64,000 nt of DNA from Polycyclovorans sp002706265 (lineage in GTDB: Bacteria; Pseudomonadota; Gammaproteobacteria; Nevskiales; Nevskiaceae): positions 66,499 through 130,498 of the forward strand of contig CAXBBM010000009.1 of assembly GCA_963973915.1 (NCBI GenBank), read 5' to 3'. This document shows positions 29,920-38,824 of the stretch, piece by piece. Position 1 is the first letter of the stretch. Every line of letters begins with the position of its first letter. The notes under the pieces were generated by a model that made no database searches, was not told where the DNA came from, and worked only from the letters and a program-made list of their open reading frames with translations. The position numbers and the translations under genes are program-made.

Positions 29920-30381
29920 ATGCCCAAGACCTACCGCATCGGTGAGCTGGCGAGTCATCTGTCGGTCGCCATCGAGACCATCCGCTATTACGAGAAGGAG
30001 GGGCTGCTACCGCAGCCTGCCCGCAGCGAGGGCAACTACCGTCTTTACTCGGACGCCGAGCGCCAGCGACTGGGATTCATCCTGCACTGCCGGGCGCTGG
30101 ACATGACCCACGAGGAAATCCGCAACCTGCTGCGACTGCGTGACGCGCCGGAGCGGGGCTGCGCCGAGGTCAACACCGTGCTCGACGAACACATCGGCCA
30201 CGTCGCCGAACGCATCCGCGTGTTGCGCAGCCTGCAGGGCCAGCTCAAGGACCTGCGCGCACGCTGCGACGCGCCGGGCACGTCGAAGGAATGCGGCATC
30301 TTGCAAGGCCTGGCCACGCCCACGAAATCCCGAACGGCATCTCGCCGTGCCGGCGTGCATGGACCGAACAGGGGCCATTAA
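29920..30381 (+). CDS. cadR: CadR, Cd/Pb-responsive MerR-family regulator
   Basis: 153 residues. The N-terminal winged helix RIGELASHLSVAIETIRYYEKEGLL is the MerR DNA-binding domain, with a long dimerisation helix after it. Cys81 (RGCAEVN), Cys116 (ARCDAP) and Cys125 (KECGI) match the three metal-binding cysteines of CadR/PbrR (77, 112 and 119 in the Pseudomonas protein, shifted by four to six). The usual His-rich tail of CadR is missing; the end is basic. It is divergent from the metal operon and shares the operator at 29.9 kb. Its stop overlaps the start of the ynfA-like gene by one base. Confidence 0.9.
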   Translation: MPKTYRIGELASHLSVAIETIRYYEKEGLLPQPARSEGNYRLYSDAERQRLGFILHCRALDMTHEEIRNLLRLRDAPERGCAEVNTVLDEHIGHVAERIRVLRSLQGQLKDLRARCDAPGTSKECGILQGLATPTKSRTASRRAGVHGPNRGH

Positions 30382-30710
30382 TGAGCTGGACGACCACGCT
30401 GGGACTGTTTGTTCTGACTGCCGTCGCGGAAATCGTCGGCTGCTATCTGGTGCTGCTGTGGGCCAAGCGCGGTGCCAGTCTTTGGGTGCTTGCAGGCGCC
30501 GCGCTCAGCCTCATGGCCTTCGCGTGGTTGTTGACGCGACACCCCGCGGAATCGGGTCGCGTGTATGCGGCTTACGGCGGTGTGTATACCTGCACCGCGC
30601 TGGCGTGGCTGTGGATCGTGGATCGCGTAACGCCGACCGTTTTCGATGTGGCCGGCGTCGGCACCATCGCGCTGGGCTGCAGCATCCTTGTAGCGGCATC
30701 TTTTCGTTGA
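30381..30710 (+). CDS. YnfA/UPF0060-type small membrane protein
   Basis: 109 residues, four hydrophobic helices. Family marks: AEIVGCYLVLLWAKRG in the first helix, then AYGGVYTCTALAWLWIVDRVTPT. Members are drug/metabolite-superfamily-like four-helix proteins, some reported as small multidrug or metal pumps. ATG at 30381 lies in TAATG with the cadR stop, so the two are co-translated and it is under the same divergent promoter region. In this locus it may add to metal tolerance; that is by association only. Confidence 0.85.
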   Translation: MSWTTTLGLFVLTAVAEIVGCYLVLLWAKRGASLWVLAGAALSLMAFAWLLTRHPAESGRVYAAYGGVYTCTALAWLWIVDRVTPTVFDVAGVGTIALGCSILVAASFR

Positions 30711-30950
30711 GACCGGGGAACCGCTCGCCCAATCGACGCCGCGCACCAAACTATTGTTGGCAAAGGGAATGGGCCTGATGTCTCTTGCCAACAATCGGTC
30801 GTATCGCTTCGTCGACATTCGGTCGGCCCAGACCGGATGTTCGCGAGTGGCAGCAAATGGCACAAAGACGCCAGTCAGCGAGTCTCCATCCAGTTAAAAA
30901 AGAATCGCCTCGCCTTCTGCCAATTCGGGGATCACGTTGCTCTATGGGGG
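30711..30950. other. Short gap after the ynfA-like gene
   Basis: 240 bases with no supported gene and no clear terminator. The base composition shifts here from the GC-rich metal locus to the less GC-rich end of the island. Confidence 0.35.
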
Positions 30951-31160
30951 CTACAAGCCGACCACTTCCGTCACCACCCGCCCGTTCTCTACTGCGGCAA
31001 TCTGTCTCCCGTTCTTATGCTGATAGCGGGCAAAAAGCAGCAGGTTCAGCGCCTTGGTAAGCACCTCGCCTTTGCTACTGCCTGTCTCTTCGGCGAGGCT
31101 ATCAAGCGCGTTGTGAATCGATTGACTCATCTTCAGTTGGAACCTAATGTCCTTGCTCAT
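30951..31160 (-). CDS. Ribbon-helix-helix (CopG-like) regulator
   Basis: 69 residues: MSKDIRFQLKMSQSIHNALDSLAEE, then TGSSKGEVLTKALNLLLFARY. One beta strand followed by two helices is the form of a ribbon-helix-helix DNA-binding protein, as in antitoxins and plasmid regulators. The ATG at 31160 has GAGGTGG five bases upstream; an open frame starts 11 codons earlier without such a site. No toxin gene is recognised on either side. It lies close to the decayed recombinase and reads in the same direction, so it may be an old cargo gene of that element. Confidence 0.65.
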   Translation of the reverse strand: MSKDIRFQLKMSQSIHNALDSLAEETGSSKGEVLTKALNLLLFARYQHKNGRQIAAVENGRVVTEVVGL

Positions 31161-31639
31161 CGCCACCTCACGTGAACTTGCGTGACCGATCATATCTGAG
31201 CTCAGGTGACGCGACAGATCGGTATTTCATCAGAAGGCGTGGGCAGGCCAAAAGGAAAAGTGAGTGTCATCGCCGTGCAGATCACTGCTCGACTTTTCAT
31301 GTATCGCCGCCCTAGCCGCACCGGACCCGCGCGACTCGCGTACGGCGCCGAGGAGGACGATTTCTTGATGAAGCGCCTCGGCTTCCTTTTGGGTGCCCGC
31401 CATTGCTTGTGACTTAGTCATCTTTGCGACCTGATCGTGGAAGCTCTTGGACGCTAGCTTGTCATTCCTAATCCAGTTGGTGCGGGCAATGGCGTGCATC
31501 AGTCTGTGGCCACACAGATGCTCGTCGACGTGGTTCGTGCGGCAGAGCCGTGAGTCGATGACGGTGAGCGTCGTATGCCGCACGTTCACCAGTTCCGACG
31601 GGCCATCAGCCTTCTCGAAGCCCTTCTCGATTGTTGGGG
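31161..31639. other. Island edge, unrecognised remnant DNA
   Basis: About 480 bases. A 119-codon minus-strand frame (31230-31589; SRLCRTNHVDEHLCGHRLMH) is open but matches no family I know and lacks a good ribosome-binding site. It may be a fragment of a mobility gene. A shorter plus-strand frame overlaps it. No RNA gene or terminator seen. Confidence 0.3.
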
Positions 31640-31812
31640 CACGTTGACAACTGGCCAGGGCAATTTGCGGTGCGCAGCACCAGCCTTGCCCACTGCCTCT
31701 TCACTAAAAGTCTCCAGCGGCAACGAAGTGCGGAGCGCCACTGGGCGGGGAGCAGCAGCCGGAACTGCTCCCCGCCAGCAAATGCAGCCACACCAACCCA
31801 GTGTGCTTCCAC
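31640..31812 (-). pseudogene. Decayed 5' end of a first-recombinase homologue
   Basis: It begins with the same GTG and first codons as the intact recombinase at 16775: MEAHWVGVAAFAGGEQF against MEAHRVRVAVFAGGERF. The frame shifts after about 20 residues. The second piece, in another frame, matches residues 25-30 (GVPHFD against GVALRT at protein level, but with near-identical DNA). It then jumps to residues 95-107 (PLETFSEEAVGKA against PLDTFSAAEVSKA). So some 64 codons were deleted and the rest of the gene is gone. It marks the recombinase end of a second, older element lying against ssb. Confidence 0.8.
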
Positions 31813-31861
31813 TTATAGACACCCGTCACCAGGTACTGCCTAGCACAGACACTACACCAAG
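31813..31861. other. Second copy of the element end, next to ssb
   Basis: These 49 non-coding bases match 16776-16824 at 39 positions without gaps, ending in ACTACACCAAG (31851-31861), the left arm of the candidate crossover site. The following bases (AACGAC, then TTTTGAGTC) do not continue the inverted repeat, which suggests the element-host junction lies here, about 20-30 bp beyond the ssb terminator. Confidence 0.6.
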
Positions 31862-31882
31862 AACGACTTTTGAGTCCATAAC

Positions 31883-31920
31883 AAAAAAGCCCCGTAGAAA
31901 TAGATATCTACGGGGCTTTG
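31883..31920 (-). terminator. Rho-independent terminator of ssb
   Basis: Perfect stem AAGCCCCGTAGA / TCTACGGGGCTT with an 8-base loop; on the minus strand a run of T (CTTTTTTG) follows. It sits 26 bp beyond the ssb stop and faces the island, so it also insulates the island from ssb transcription. Confidence 0.9.
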
Positions 31921-31945
31921 GTTACAGCTTATGCCTAGGTGAATT

Positions 31946-32434
31946 CTAGAACGGAATATCGTCGTCTTCAAACGCCCCTTCCGAGGGCGGCGGCGCGCCG
32001 CGCGCCGGGGCATTGGACCGCGGCGCGGGAGCGGCGCTGCGGGCGGGCGCGCCGTAGCCGCCATCATCATCCATCGATGCCGTGCCACCGCCCCCCGGCT
32101 TGCCGTCGAGCATCTGCATGTCGCCCACCCGAATTTCGGTGGTGTAGCGGTCGCGGCCTTCCTTGTCCTGCCATTTGCGGGTGCGCAGGCTGCCCTCGAC
32201 ATACACCTTAGAGCCTTTGCGCAGGTATTTGCCGGCAATTTCACCCAGCTTTCCGGGAAAAGTCAGGTTGTGCCACTCGGTGGCTTCGCGTGCCTCGCCG
32301 GTCTGTTTGTCTTTCCAGTTCTCGGTGGTGGCGAGCGTGGTATTGGCCACCGCATCGCCGCTGGGGAAATAGCGCACTTCCGGATCCTTGCCCAGATTGC
32401 CGATCAAAATCACTTTGTTTACGCCACGTGCCAT
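31946..32434 (-). CDS. ssb: Single-stranded DNA-binding protein
   Basis: 162 residues. N-terminal OB fold (MARGVNKVILIGNLGKDPEVRY, WHNLTFPGKLGEIA, YLRKGSKVYVEGSL), then a Gly/Pro/Ala-rich linker and the acidic tip EDDDIPF that docks repair and replication enzymes. Cytoplasmic tetramer, essential in replication and repair. It is 37 bp downstream of an MFS gene on the same strand and divergent-side neighbour of uvrA, a common gammaproteobacterial order. Its 3' end is the boundary and apparent target of the mobile elements to the left. Confidence 0.97.
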   Translation of the reverse strand: MARGVNKVILIGNLGKDPEVRYFPSGDAVANTTLATTENWKDKQTGEAREATEWHNLTFPGKLGEIAGKYLRKGSKVYVEGSLRTRKWQDKEGRDRYTTEIRVGDMQMLDGKPGGGGTASMDDDGGYGAPARSAAPAPRSNAPARGAPPPSEGAFEDDDIPF

Positions 32435-32471
32435 GAAAAGACCTCTTGATCAGTATTCGAATAATGCAGCG

Positions 32472-33641
32472 TCAACGGGTGCGCGACGCAACCTCGGGCG
32501 CGCGCATGCCCCACGCCAAGCCCAGCCAGAGTAGCGGCAGCGCTGCGGCCCCGGCAAACACCGCCACGGTGCCGCCCCATCCCAGCGCGATGCCGCCGAT
32601 GACGCCGCCGACGAATCCGCCCAGAAACTGGCTGCTGGCGTACACCCCCAGCGCAGCGCCCTTGAACGCTGCGGGCGCCTGGCGGGAAATCAGGGATGGC
32701 AATGCGCCTTCAAGGAAATTGAACGCGACAAAGAACAGCAGCAGGCCCAGCACGATGGCCGAAAAGCGCGTCTGGCCCAGCGCCAGCAGCCCCAGCGTGG
32801 CCACCAGCAAAGCGACGGCCGCGACGAACACGCGACGCATGCGGCCCTCATGCTCGGCCCAGCGGATCAGTGGAAACACCGGGATGATCGACAGCATCAA
32901 CACTGGCAGATAGACCTGCCAGTGCTGGTCCTGCGGCAGCCCCACCCGGTCGACCAGCACCAGCGGCAAGCCGATGAACAGCATCGCCATGGTGCCGTGC
33001 AATAAAAAAATGCCGCCGTTGAAGCGCATCAACTCGGCATCGCGCCAAACCTTGGCCAGCCCGCCCTTGGTGGGCGCGCCCAGCGGCACCACCGGCACCG
33101 CCCTCATCACCAGCGGCACGGCCAACATGGCGGCCACACCGGTCATGACAAAGATGCCGTTGACGCCGATCAGCCCCGCCACCACCGGCCCCAGGGCCAG
33201 CGCCAGAATGAACGCCACGCCCATTCCGGCCCCCAGTATCGCCATCGCCGTGGTGCGCACCTCGACGCGCGTGGCATCGGCCAGCCACGCCGACACCGCA
33301 GCCGACACCGCGCCCAGCCCCTGCACCAGACGCCCCAGCAACAGGCCCTCCACGCTGTGGGCGCTGCCGGCGATGAAGCTGCCCGCCGCGAACACCAGCA
33401 GGCCCATGACTACGACCGGCCGGCGGCCGATCCGGTCCGACAGCCATCCCAGGGGCATCTGCAGTGCGGCCTGTGCCAACCCATAGATGCCGATCGCCAG
33501 ACCGATCTGCATCGCGGTGGCCGGCACCTCGAAGGTGCGCGTGTGCAGCGCCAGCACCGGCAAGACCATGAACATGCCGACCATTCGCAGGGCGTAGACC
33601 AGCGCCAGCACGGCGACGGTGCGGCGCTCCAGCGGCGTCAT
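32472..33641 (-). CDS. MFS transporter (YajR-like)
   Basis: 389 residues from the ATG at 33641 (a TTG 10 codons earlier is possible). Twelve hydrophobic helices; the A-motif between TM2 and TM3 reads GWLSDRIGRRPVV, typical of the major facilitator superfamily. GLVQGLGAVSAA-like helix 4 (GRLVQGLGAVSAAVSAWLAD) fits drug:H+ antiporter-type members. The gene between uvrA and ssb is conserved in many gammaproteobacteria as this MFS member; substrate unknown. Likely co-transcribed with ssb. Confidence 0.88.
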   Translation of the reverse strand: MTPLERRTVAVLALVYALRMVGMFMVLPVLALHTRTFEVPATAMQIGLAIGIYGLAQAALQMPLGWLSDRIGRRPVVVMGLLVFAAGSFIAGSAHSVEGLLLGRLVQGLGAVSAAVSAWLADATRVEVRTTAMAILGAGMGVAFILALALGPVVAGLIGVNGIFVMTGVAAMLAVPLVMRAVPVVPLGAPTKGGLAKVWRDAELMRFNGGIFLLHGTMAMLFIGLPLVLVDRVGLPQDQHWQVYLPVLMLSIIPVFPLIRWAEHEGRMRRVFVAAVALLVATLGLLALGQTRFSAIVLGLLLFFVAFNFLEGALPSLISRQAPAAFKGAALGVYASSQFLGGFVGGVIGGIALGWGGTVAVFAGAAALPLLWLGLAWGMRAPEVASRTR

Positions 33642-33758
33642 GCGGGGGGTTGAAGGGGCGCGGACGTCCAAGAAACAGGCGGGCTCGAAAATGAGAAGGG
33701 CGGCGGCGCGAGGCGCGCACGTATAGTACCGGGTTTACCTTCTGGACCCCTACCCTTG

Positions 33759-36596
33759 ATGGATTTCCTGCGAGTTCGCGGTGCCCGTACGCACAACCTG
33801 AAAAACGTCTCGCTGGACCTGCCGCGCGACAAGCTGGTGGTGATCACCGGGCTGTCTGGCTCGGGCAAATCCAGCCTCGCTTTCGACACGCTCTATGCCG
33901 AGGGCCAGCGCCGTTACGTGGAATCGCTGTCGTCGTACGCGCGACAGTTCCTCAGCATGATGCAGAAGCCCGACGTGGACAGCATCGAAGGCCTGTCGCC
34001 GGCCATTTCCATCGAGCAGAAGTCCACCAGCCACAACCCGCGGTCCACGGTGGGCACGGTCACCGAAATCTACGACTACCTGCGCCTGCTGTTCGCCCGC
34101 GTGGGCACGGCCAGGTGCCCTGACCACGACGTGATTCTGGAGGCCCAGTCGGTCGCGCAGATGGTGGACACGGTGATGGCGCGTGCCGAGGGCTCAGCCT
34201 GGCTGCTGCTGGCCCCCGTGGTGCGTGACCGCAAGGGCGAACATGCCGAATGGTTCGAGCAGGCGCGTGCGCAAGGCTTCGTGCGCGTGCGGGTCGACGG
34301 CTCGGTGTATGAACTGGACGACGTGCCGGTGCTGGACCGCAAGAAGAAGCACAACATCGACGTGGTGGTCGACCGCTTCAAGGTGCGCGATGACCTCAAG
34401 CAGCGCCTCACCGAGAGCTTTGAAACCGCCCTGCGCCTGTCGGACGGGCTGGCCAGCGTGATCCCGCACGATGGCCAGGGCGAGGCCATCACCTTCTCGG
34501 CGCGCATGAGCTGCCCGCACTGCGGCTACGCCTTGAACGAACTGGAGCCACGGCTGTTCTCGTTCAACGCCCCGGCCGGCGCCTGCCAGCGCTGCGACGG
34601 CCTCGGCCAGATGCAGGTGTTCGACGCCCAGCGCGTCGTTGCCCATCCCGAGCTGTCGTTGGCCGACGGCGCCATCCGCAGCTGGGACCGGCGCAACCCT
34701 TATTACTGGCACTTCATCCAATCGCTGGCCAAGCACTACGGCATCGATGTGGAGCAACCCTTCAGTGCCCTCGGCGAGGCCCATCAAAAGGTCGTGCTGT
34801 ATGGCAGCGGCAGCGAAAAACTGCCGTTTGAATATCCGGACGAGCGCGGCAAGCTGCGCGTCTCCACGCACAAGTTCGAAGGCATCATTCCCAACCTCGA
34901 ACGCCGCTACAAAGAGACCGACTCCGACGCGGTGCGCGAGGAACTGTCGCGTTATCTCTCTGAACAGGCCTGCCCGGAATGCGATGGCCAGCGCCTGAAC
35001 CGCGCCGCCCGCAACGTGTTCGTGGCCGAGCGCAACCTGCCGTCCCTGACCACCCTGTCGGTGCGCGATGCCGAAGCTTTTTTCACGCAACTGACCCTGC
35101 CCGGCCACAAGGGCGAGATTGCCGACAAGATCCTGAAAGAGATCCGCGAGCGCCTCGGCTTTCTCAACAATGTCGGGCTCGACTACCTCACCCTGGCGCG
35201 CAGCGCCGAAACCCTGTCGGGCGGCGAAGCGCAGCGCATTCGTCTGGCCAGCCAAATCGGCGCCGGCCTGGTCGGCGTCATGTATGTGCTCGATGAACCC
35301 AGCATCGGCCTGCATCAGCGCGACAATGCGCGGCTGCTCAAAACGCTGTTCCACCTGCGCGACCTCGGCAACACCGTGATCGTGGTCGAGCACGATGAAG
35401 ACGCCATTCGCCATGCCGATCATGTGGTCGACATCGGCCCCGGCGCGGGCGTCCACGGCGGCCAGATCATTGCCCAGGGCACGCCGGATGACGTGGCCAG
35501 CCACCCCGATTCCATCACCGGCGCCTACTTGTCGGGCCGGCAGATGATCGAGGTGCCCAGCACGCGCGCCCGGTGGGACGCCGAAAAGCAGATTCGCATC
35601 CGCAACGCCCGCGGCAACAACCTCAAGAATGTCGATGCCGAGATTCCCATCGGCCTCATGACCTGCGTCACCGGCGTCTCCGGCTCGGGCAAATCCACGC
35701 TGATCAACGACACGCTCTACGCCCAGGCGGCGCGTGACCTGAATGGCGCCGGCACCTTCGCCGCACCCTGCGATGGCATCGACGGGCTCAATCTGCTCGA
35801 CAAGGTCATCGACATCGACCAGTCGCCCATCGGCCGCACCCCACGCTCCAACCCCGCCACCTACACCGGGCTGTTCGGCCCCATCCGCGACCTGTTCTCG
35901 GCGGTGCCCGAGAGCCGCGCCCGCGGCTACACGCCGGGCCGCTTCAGCTTCAACGTGCGTGGCGGACGCTGCGAAACCTGTCAGGGCGATGGCGTGATCA
36001 AGGTCGAGATGCACTTTCTGCCCGACATCTACGTCACCTGCGACACCTGCAAGGGCCGCCGCTACAACCGAGAAACGCTGGAGATTCACTACCGCGGCAA
36101 GACCGTGGACCAGGTGCTGGGCATGACGGTGGAAGAAGCCACCGAGTTCTTCAAGGCCGTGCCCGCGCTGCACCGCAAGCTCACCACCCTCATGGACGTG
36201 GGGCTCAGCTACATCACCCTCGGCCAGAACGCGACCACGCTTTCCGGCGGCGAGGCGCAGCGCGTCAAGCTGGCCAAGGAACTCTCCAAACGCGACACCG
36301 GCCGCACCCTCTACATTCTTGATGAGCCCACCACCGGCCTGCACTTTCACGACGTGGCACAGCTCATCAAGGTGCTGGAGCGGCTGCGCGAGCACGGCAA
36401 CACGCTGGTGATCATCGAGCACAACCTCGACGTCATCAAACGCGCCGACTGGATCATCGACCTGGGTCCCGAGGGCGGCAGCGGCGGCGGCGAGATCGTC
36501 GCCAGCGGCACACCCGAACAGGTGGCCACGGTCAAGCGCTCGTTCACCGGGCAGTTTCTGGGCCCGCTGCTCAAGCGCCGCCGCAAAGCGGCCTGA
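33759..36596 (+). CDS. uvrA: Excinuclease ABC subunit A
   Basis: 945 residues, the damage-sensing ATPase of nucleotide excision repair, partner of UvrB. Two ABC modules: Walker A GLSGSGKSS near residue 31 and GVSGSGKST near 642; two LSGGEAQR signatures. Zinc-finger cysteines are in CPHCGYALNE...CQRCDGLG and CETCQGDGV...CDTCKGRRYN. The interaction domain GLSPAISIEQKSTSHNPRSTVG is intact. The ATG at 33759 is preceded in frame by TTG; the ATG was chosen as in E. coli (MDFLRVRGARTHNLK is the normal beginning). No SOS (LexA) box of the CTGT-N8-ACAG kind was seen upstream. Confidence 0.98.
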   Translation: MDFLRVRGARTHNLKNVSLDLPRDKLVVITGLSGSGKSSLAFDTLYAEGQRRYVESLSSYARQFLSMMQKPDVDSIEGLSPAISIEQKSTSHNPRSTVGTVTEIYDYLRLLFARVGTARCPDHDVILEAQSVAQMVDTVMARAEGSAWLLLAPVVRDRKGEHAEWFEQARAQGFVRVRVDGSVYELDDVPVLDRKKKHNIDVVVDRFKVRDDLKQRLTESFETALRLSDGLASVIPHDGQGEAITFSARMSCPHCGYALNELEPRLFSFNAPAGACQRCDGLGQMQVFDAQRVVAHPELSLADGAIRSWDRRNPYYWHFIQSLAKHYGIDVEQPFSALGEAHQKVVLYGSGSEKLPFEYPDERGKLRVSTHKFEGIIPNLERRYKETDSDAVREELSRYLSEQACPECDGQRLNRAARNVFVAERNLPSLTTLSVRDAEAFFTQLTLPGHKGEIADKILKEIRERLGFLNNVGLDYLTLARSAETLSGGEAQRIRLASQIGAGLVGVMYVLDEPSIGLHQRDNARLLKTLFHLRDLGNTVIVVEHDEDAIRHADHVVDIGPGAGVHGGQIIAQGTPDDVASHPDSITGAYLSGRQMIEVPSTRARWDAEKQIRIRNARGNNLKNVDAEIPIGLMTCVTGVSGSGKSTLINDTLYAQAARDLNGAGTFAAPCDGIDGLNLLDKVIDIDQSPIGRTPRSNPATYTGLFGPIRDLFSAVPESRARGYTPGRFSFNVRGGRCETCQGDGVIKVEMHFLPDIYVTCDTCKGRRYNRETLEIHYRGKTVDQVLGMTVEEATEFFKAVPALHRKLTTLMDVGLSYITLGQNATTLSGGEAQRVKLAKELSKRDTGRTLYILDEPTTGLHFHDVAQLIKVLERLREHGNTLVIIEHNLDVIKRADWIIDLGPEGGSGGGEIVASGTPEQVATVKRSFTGQFLGPLLKRRRKAA

Positions 36597-36770
36597 TCGG
36601 CATCTCGGGACTTGGCCGGGGCGCCAGCGACCCGGGTCTTTGCGCCGGTTTCATCGCCTCGGGGCCGGGCATACACTCCGCCCGGGGAGGCAGGGCCTTG
36701 CCTGCAACACGGCATTTCTTGAGACCGATTCCAACACCATCAGGCGCGTGCGGCGCCTTGGAGCGCAGAC

Positions 36771-38753
36771 ATGAACTACGTGGTCACCGGGGCGACGGGC
36801 TTCATCGGCAAATTTCTGATCGAGCAACTGCTGCAAGACGAGGGGGTCACGGTCCACGCGCTGGTGCGCGAGGGTTCAGAGACCAAGTTCGAGGCGCTGG
36901 AGAGCCGCTTTTCCAGCCTGCCCGGCACGCTCGTGCGGCTCCCGGGCGACGTGACCCAGGCAGACCTGGTCAGTGCCGCCCAGCTGAAGAAGCTGGTCGG
37001 CAAGGTGCAGCATGTCTTCCATCTGGCGGCCGTGTACGACATGGACATGAGTGACGACACCGCCAACCGCATCAACATCGAAGGCACGCGCAACGTGCTC
37101 GCCTTCGTCAAGGCGCTGGGCGGCGAGGTGCGACTGCATCACGTGTCCAGCATTGCGGTGGCCGGTGCCGGGTTCTCGGGCCGCTTCACCGAAAAGATGT
37201 TTGACGAGGGTCAAGAGGTTGACCATCCGTATTTCCGCAGCAAGTTCGAATCAGAGGCCATCGTCCGAAACGAGTGCGCGGTGCCCTATCGCATCTACCG
37301 GCCGGGCGTTGTGGTCGGGCACTCCGAAACCGGCGAGATGGACAAGATCGACGGCCCCTACTACTTCTTCAAGAGCGTGCAGAAAATCAGCTTCGGCCTG
37401 CCGAAGTGGATTCCGCTGATTGGCATCAAGGGCGGCCGCGTGCCCATCGTGCCGGTCGATTACGTCGCCAGGGCGCTCAAGGTCATCGGTCTGGCCAAAA
37501 GCGGGGACGGCCAGTGCTTTCATCTGGTGCAGGCCGATGCGCCCAGCGTCGGCGACCTGTTGCAGACCCTGCTCAAGGTGGCCCACGGCCCTGAGCTGGC
37601 CACCAAGCTCGATCTTTCGCCGGGCCTGCTCAAGCTGGCCGATGCCGCCACCCGGCGCCTGCCGCGCAATCTCGAAAAAAGGCTGTCCGAGGCCCTGGGG
37701 GCGCCGCTGTCGACCCTCAGCTACCTCCGCAATGAAGCGGTGTTCGACGACCAGCAGACCCGCAAGGCGCTGCGGGGCAGCGGCGTGCGCTGCCCCGATT
37801 TCCGCGACTACGCCCCGGTGTTGTGGGCGTTCTGGGAACAGCACCTGGACCTCGACATCAGCCTGCCCAAAGGCGCGCTGAGGGCGCTGGCGGGCAAGGT
37901 CGTGGTGGTCACCGGCGCCTCCAGTGGCATCGGGCTCAACGTTGCCAAAAAGCTCGGGGCCGCGGGGGCACGGGTGGTGCTGGTGGCGCGCACCCGCGAG
38001 AAGCTGGAGCAGACCCAGTGCATCATCGAGAAGGCGGGCGGCGAGGCGCATGTGTACCCCTGCGACCTCAACGACATGAACGCCATCGACCGCTGCGCCC
38101 AGCAGATTCTCGATGACCTTGGGCATGTGGATGTGCTGGTCAACAACGCCGGGCGTTCCATTCGCCGCGCGGTGCTGGAGTCGACCACCCGGTTCCATGA
38201 TTTCGAGCGGACCATGCAGCTGAACTATTTCGGCGCCATCCGCATGATTCTGGCGTTCTTGCCAAGCATGGTGCAGCGCAACAGCGGCCACGTCATCAAC
38301 ATCAGCTCCATCGGCGTGCTCGCCAATGCGGCGCGCTTTTCGGCCTATGTGGCCTCCAAGGCGGCGCTGGACGCCTTTTCGCGGTCTCTCGCGGCCGAGG
38401 TCATGCACCGCAATATCGAAATCACCGCCATTTACATGCCGCTGGTGCGCACGCCGATGATCGCGCCCACCAAAATCTACGACTACGCGCCCGCCTGGAG
38501 CCCGGACCACGCGGCCGACGTGGTGGTCAAGGCCATCGTCCATCGGCCGAAAAGTGTTGCCACCCCGCTGGGCACGGCGGCCGCCATCAGCTACGCGGTG
38601 TGGCCCAAGGTCAACGACTACATTCTCAACAAGGGCTTCAACCTGTTTCCGTCGTCCGCGTCGGCCAAGGGCAAGAAAAGCGGTGGCGAATCGGACAAGC
38701 CCTCGCTGCAGCAAGTGGTGTTCGCCAACCTGTTCAAGGGCGAATATTTCTGA
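36771..38753 (+). CDS. Two-domain fatty acyl-CoA reductase (alcohol-forming)
   Basis: 660 residues made of two reductase domains. The N-terminal extended SDR has TGATGFIG (6-13), VFHLAAVYDM and YRPGVVVGHSETGEMDKIDGPYYFFK. The C-terminal classical SDR has VVVTGASSGIG, VDVLVNNAGRSIRRAV, and the catalytic Ser-Tyr-Lys set in ISSIGVLANAARFSAYVASK. Size, order and many motifs match the Marinobacter enzyme Maqu_2507, which reduces fatty acyl-CoA to fatty alcohol with NADPH for wax ester synthesis. That comparison is from memory. No wax ester synthase is in the window. ATG at 36771 gives MNYVVTGATGFIG, the expected start. Confidence 0.88.
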   Translation: MNYVVTGATGFIGKFLIEQLLQDEGVTVHALVREGSETKFEALESRFSSLPGTLVRLPGDVTQADLVSAAQLKKLVGKVQHVFHLAAVYDMDMSDDTANRINIEGTRNVLAFVKALGGEVRLHHVSSIAVAGAGFSGRFTEKMFDEGQEVDHPYFRSKFESEAIVRNECAVPYRIYRPGVVVGHSETGEMDKIDGPYYFFKSVQKISFGLPKWIPLIGIKGGRVPIVPVDYVARALKVIGLAKSGDGQCFHLVQADAPSVGDLLQTLLKVAHGPELATKLDLSPGLLKLADAATRRLPRNLEKRLSEALGAPLSTLSYLRNEAVFDDQQTRKALRGSGVRCPDFRDYAPVLWAFWEQHLDLDISLPKGALRALAGKVVVVTGASSGIGLNVAKKLGAAGARVVLVARTREKLEQTQCIIEKAGGEAHVYPCDLNDMNAIDRCAQQILDDLGHVDVLVNNAGRSIRRAVLESTTRFHDFERTMQLNYFGAIRMILAFLPSMVQRNSGHVINISSIGVLANAARFSAYVASKAALDAFSRSLAAEVMHRNIEITAIYMPLVRTPMIAPTKIYDYAPAWSPDHAADVVVKAIVHRPKSVATPLGTAAAISYAVWPKVNDYILNKGFNLFPSSASAKGKKSGGESDKPSLQQVVFANLFKGEYF

Positions 38754-38824
38754 TTGCGCTCCGCCGCGCGTAAACCCCTGCGGCGCATCACGCCCGACGC
38801 CCGCAGCGGCGTCACAATGGGGTG

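Noticed and set aside
31230..31589. 119-codon minus-strand frame near the decayed recombinase
   Set aside because: No match to the recombinases at 12-16.8 kb, no good ribosome-binding site; kept only as remnant DNA.
31883..31945. tRNA or tmRNA as island target
   Set aside because: No cloverleaf or tmRNA features; the structure is a simple terminator hairpin of ssb.
34194..36422. 742-codon open frame on the minus strand
   Set aside because: It is fully antisense to uvrA, has no known domain, and reflects the high GC content of the third codon position.
37251..38714. 487-codon minus-strand frame
   Set aside because: Antisense to the acyl-CoA reductase, no recognisable domain.
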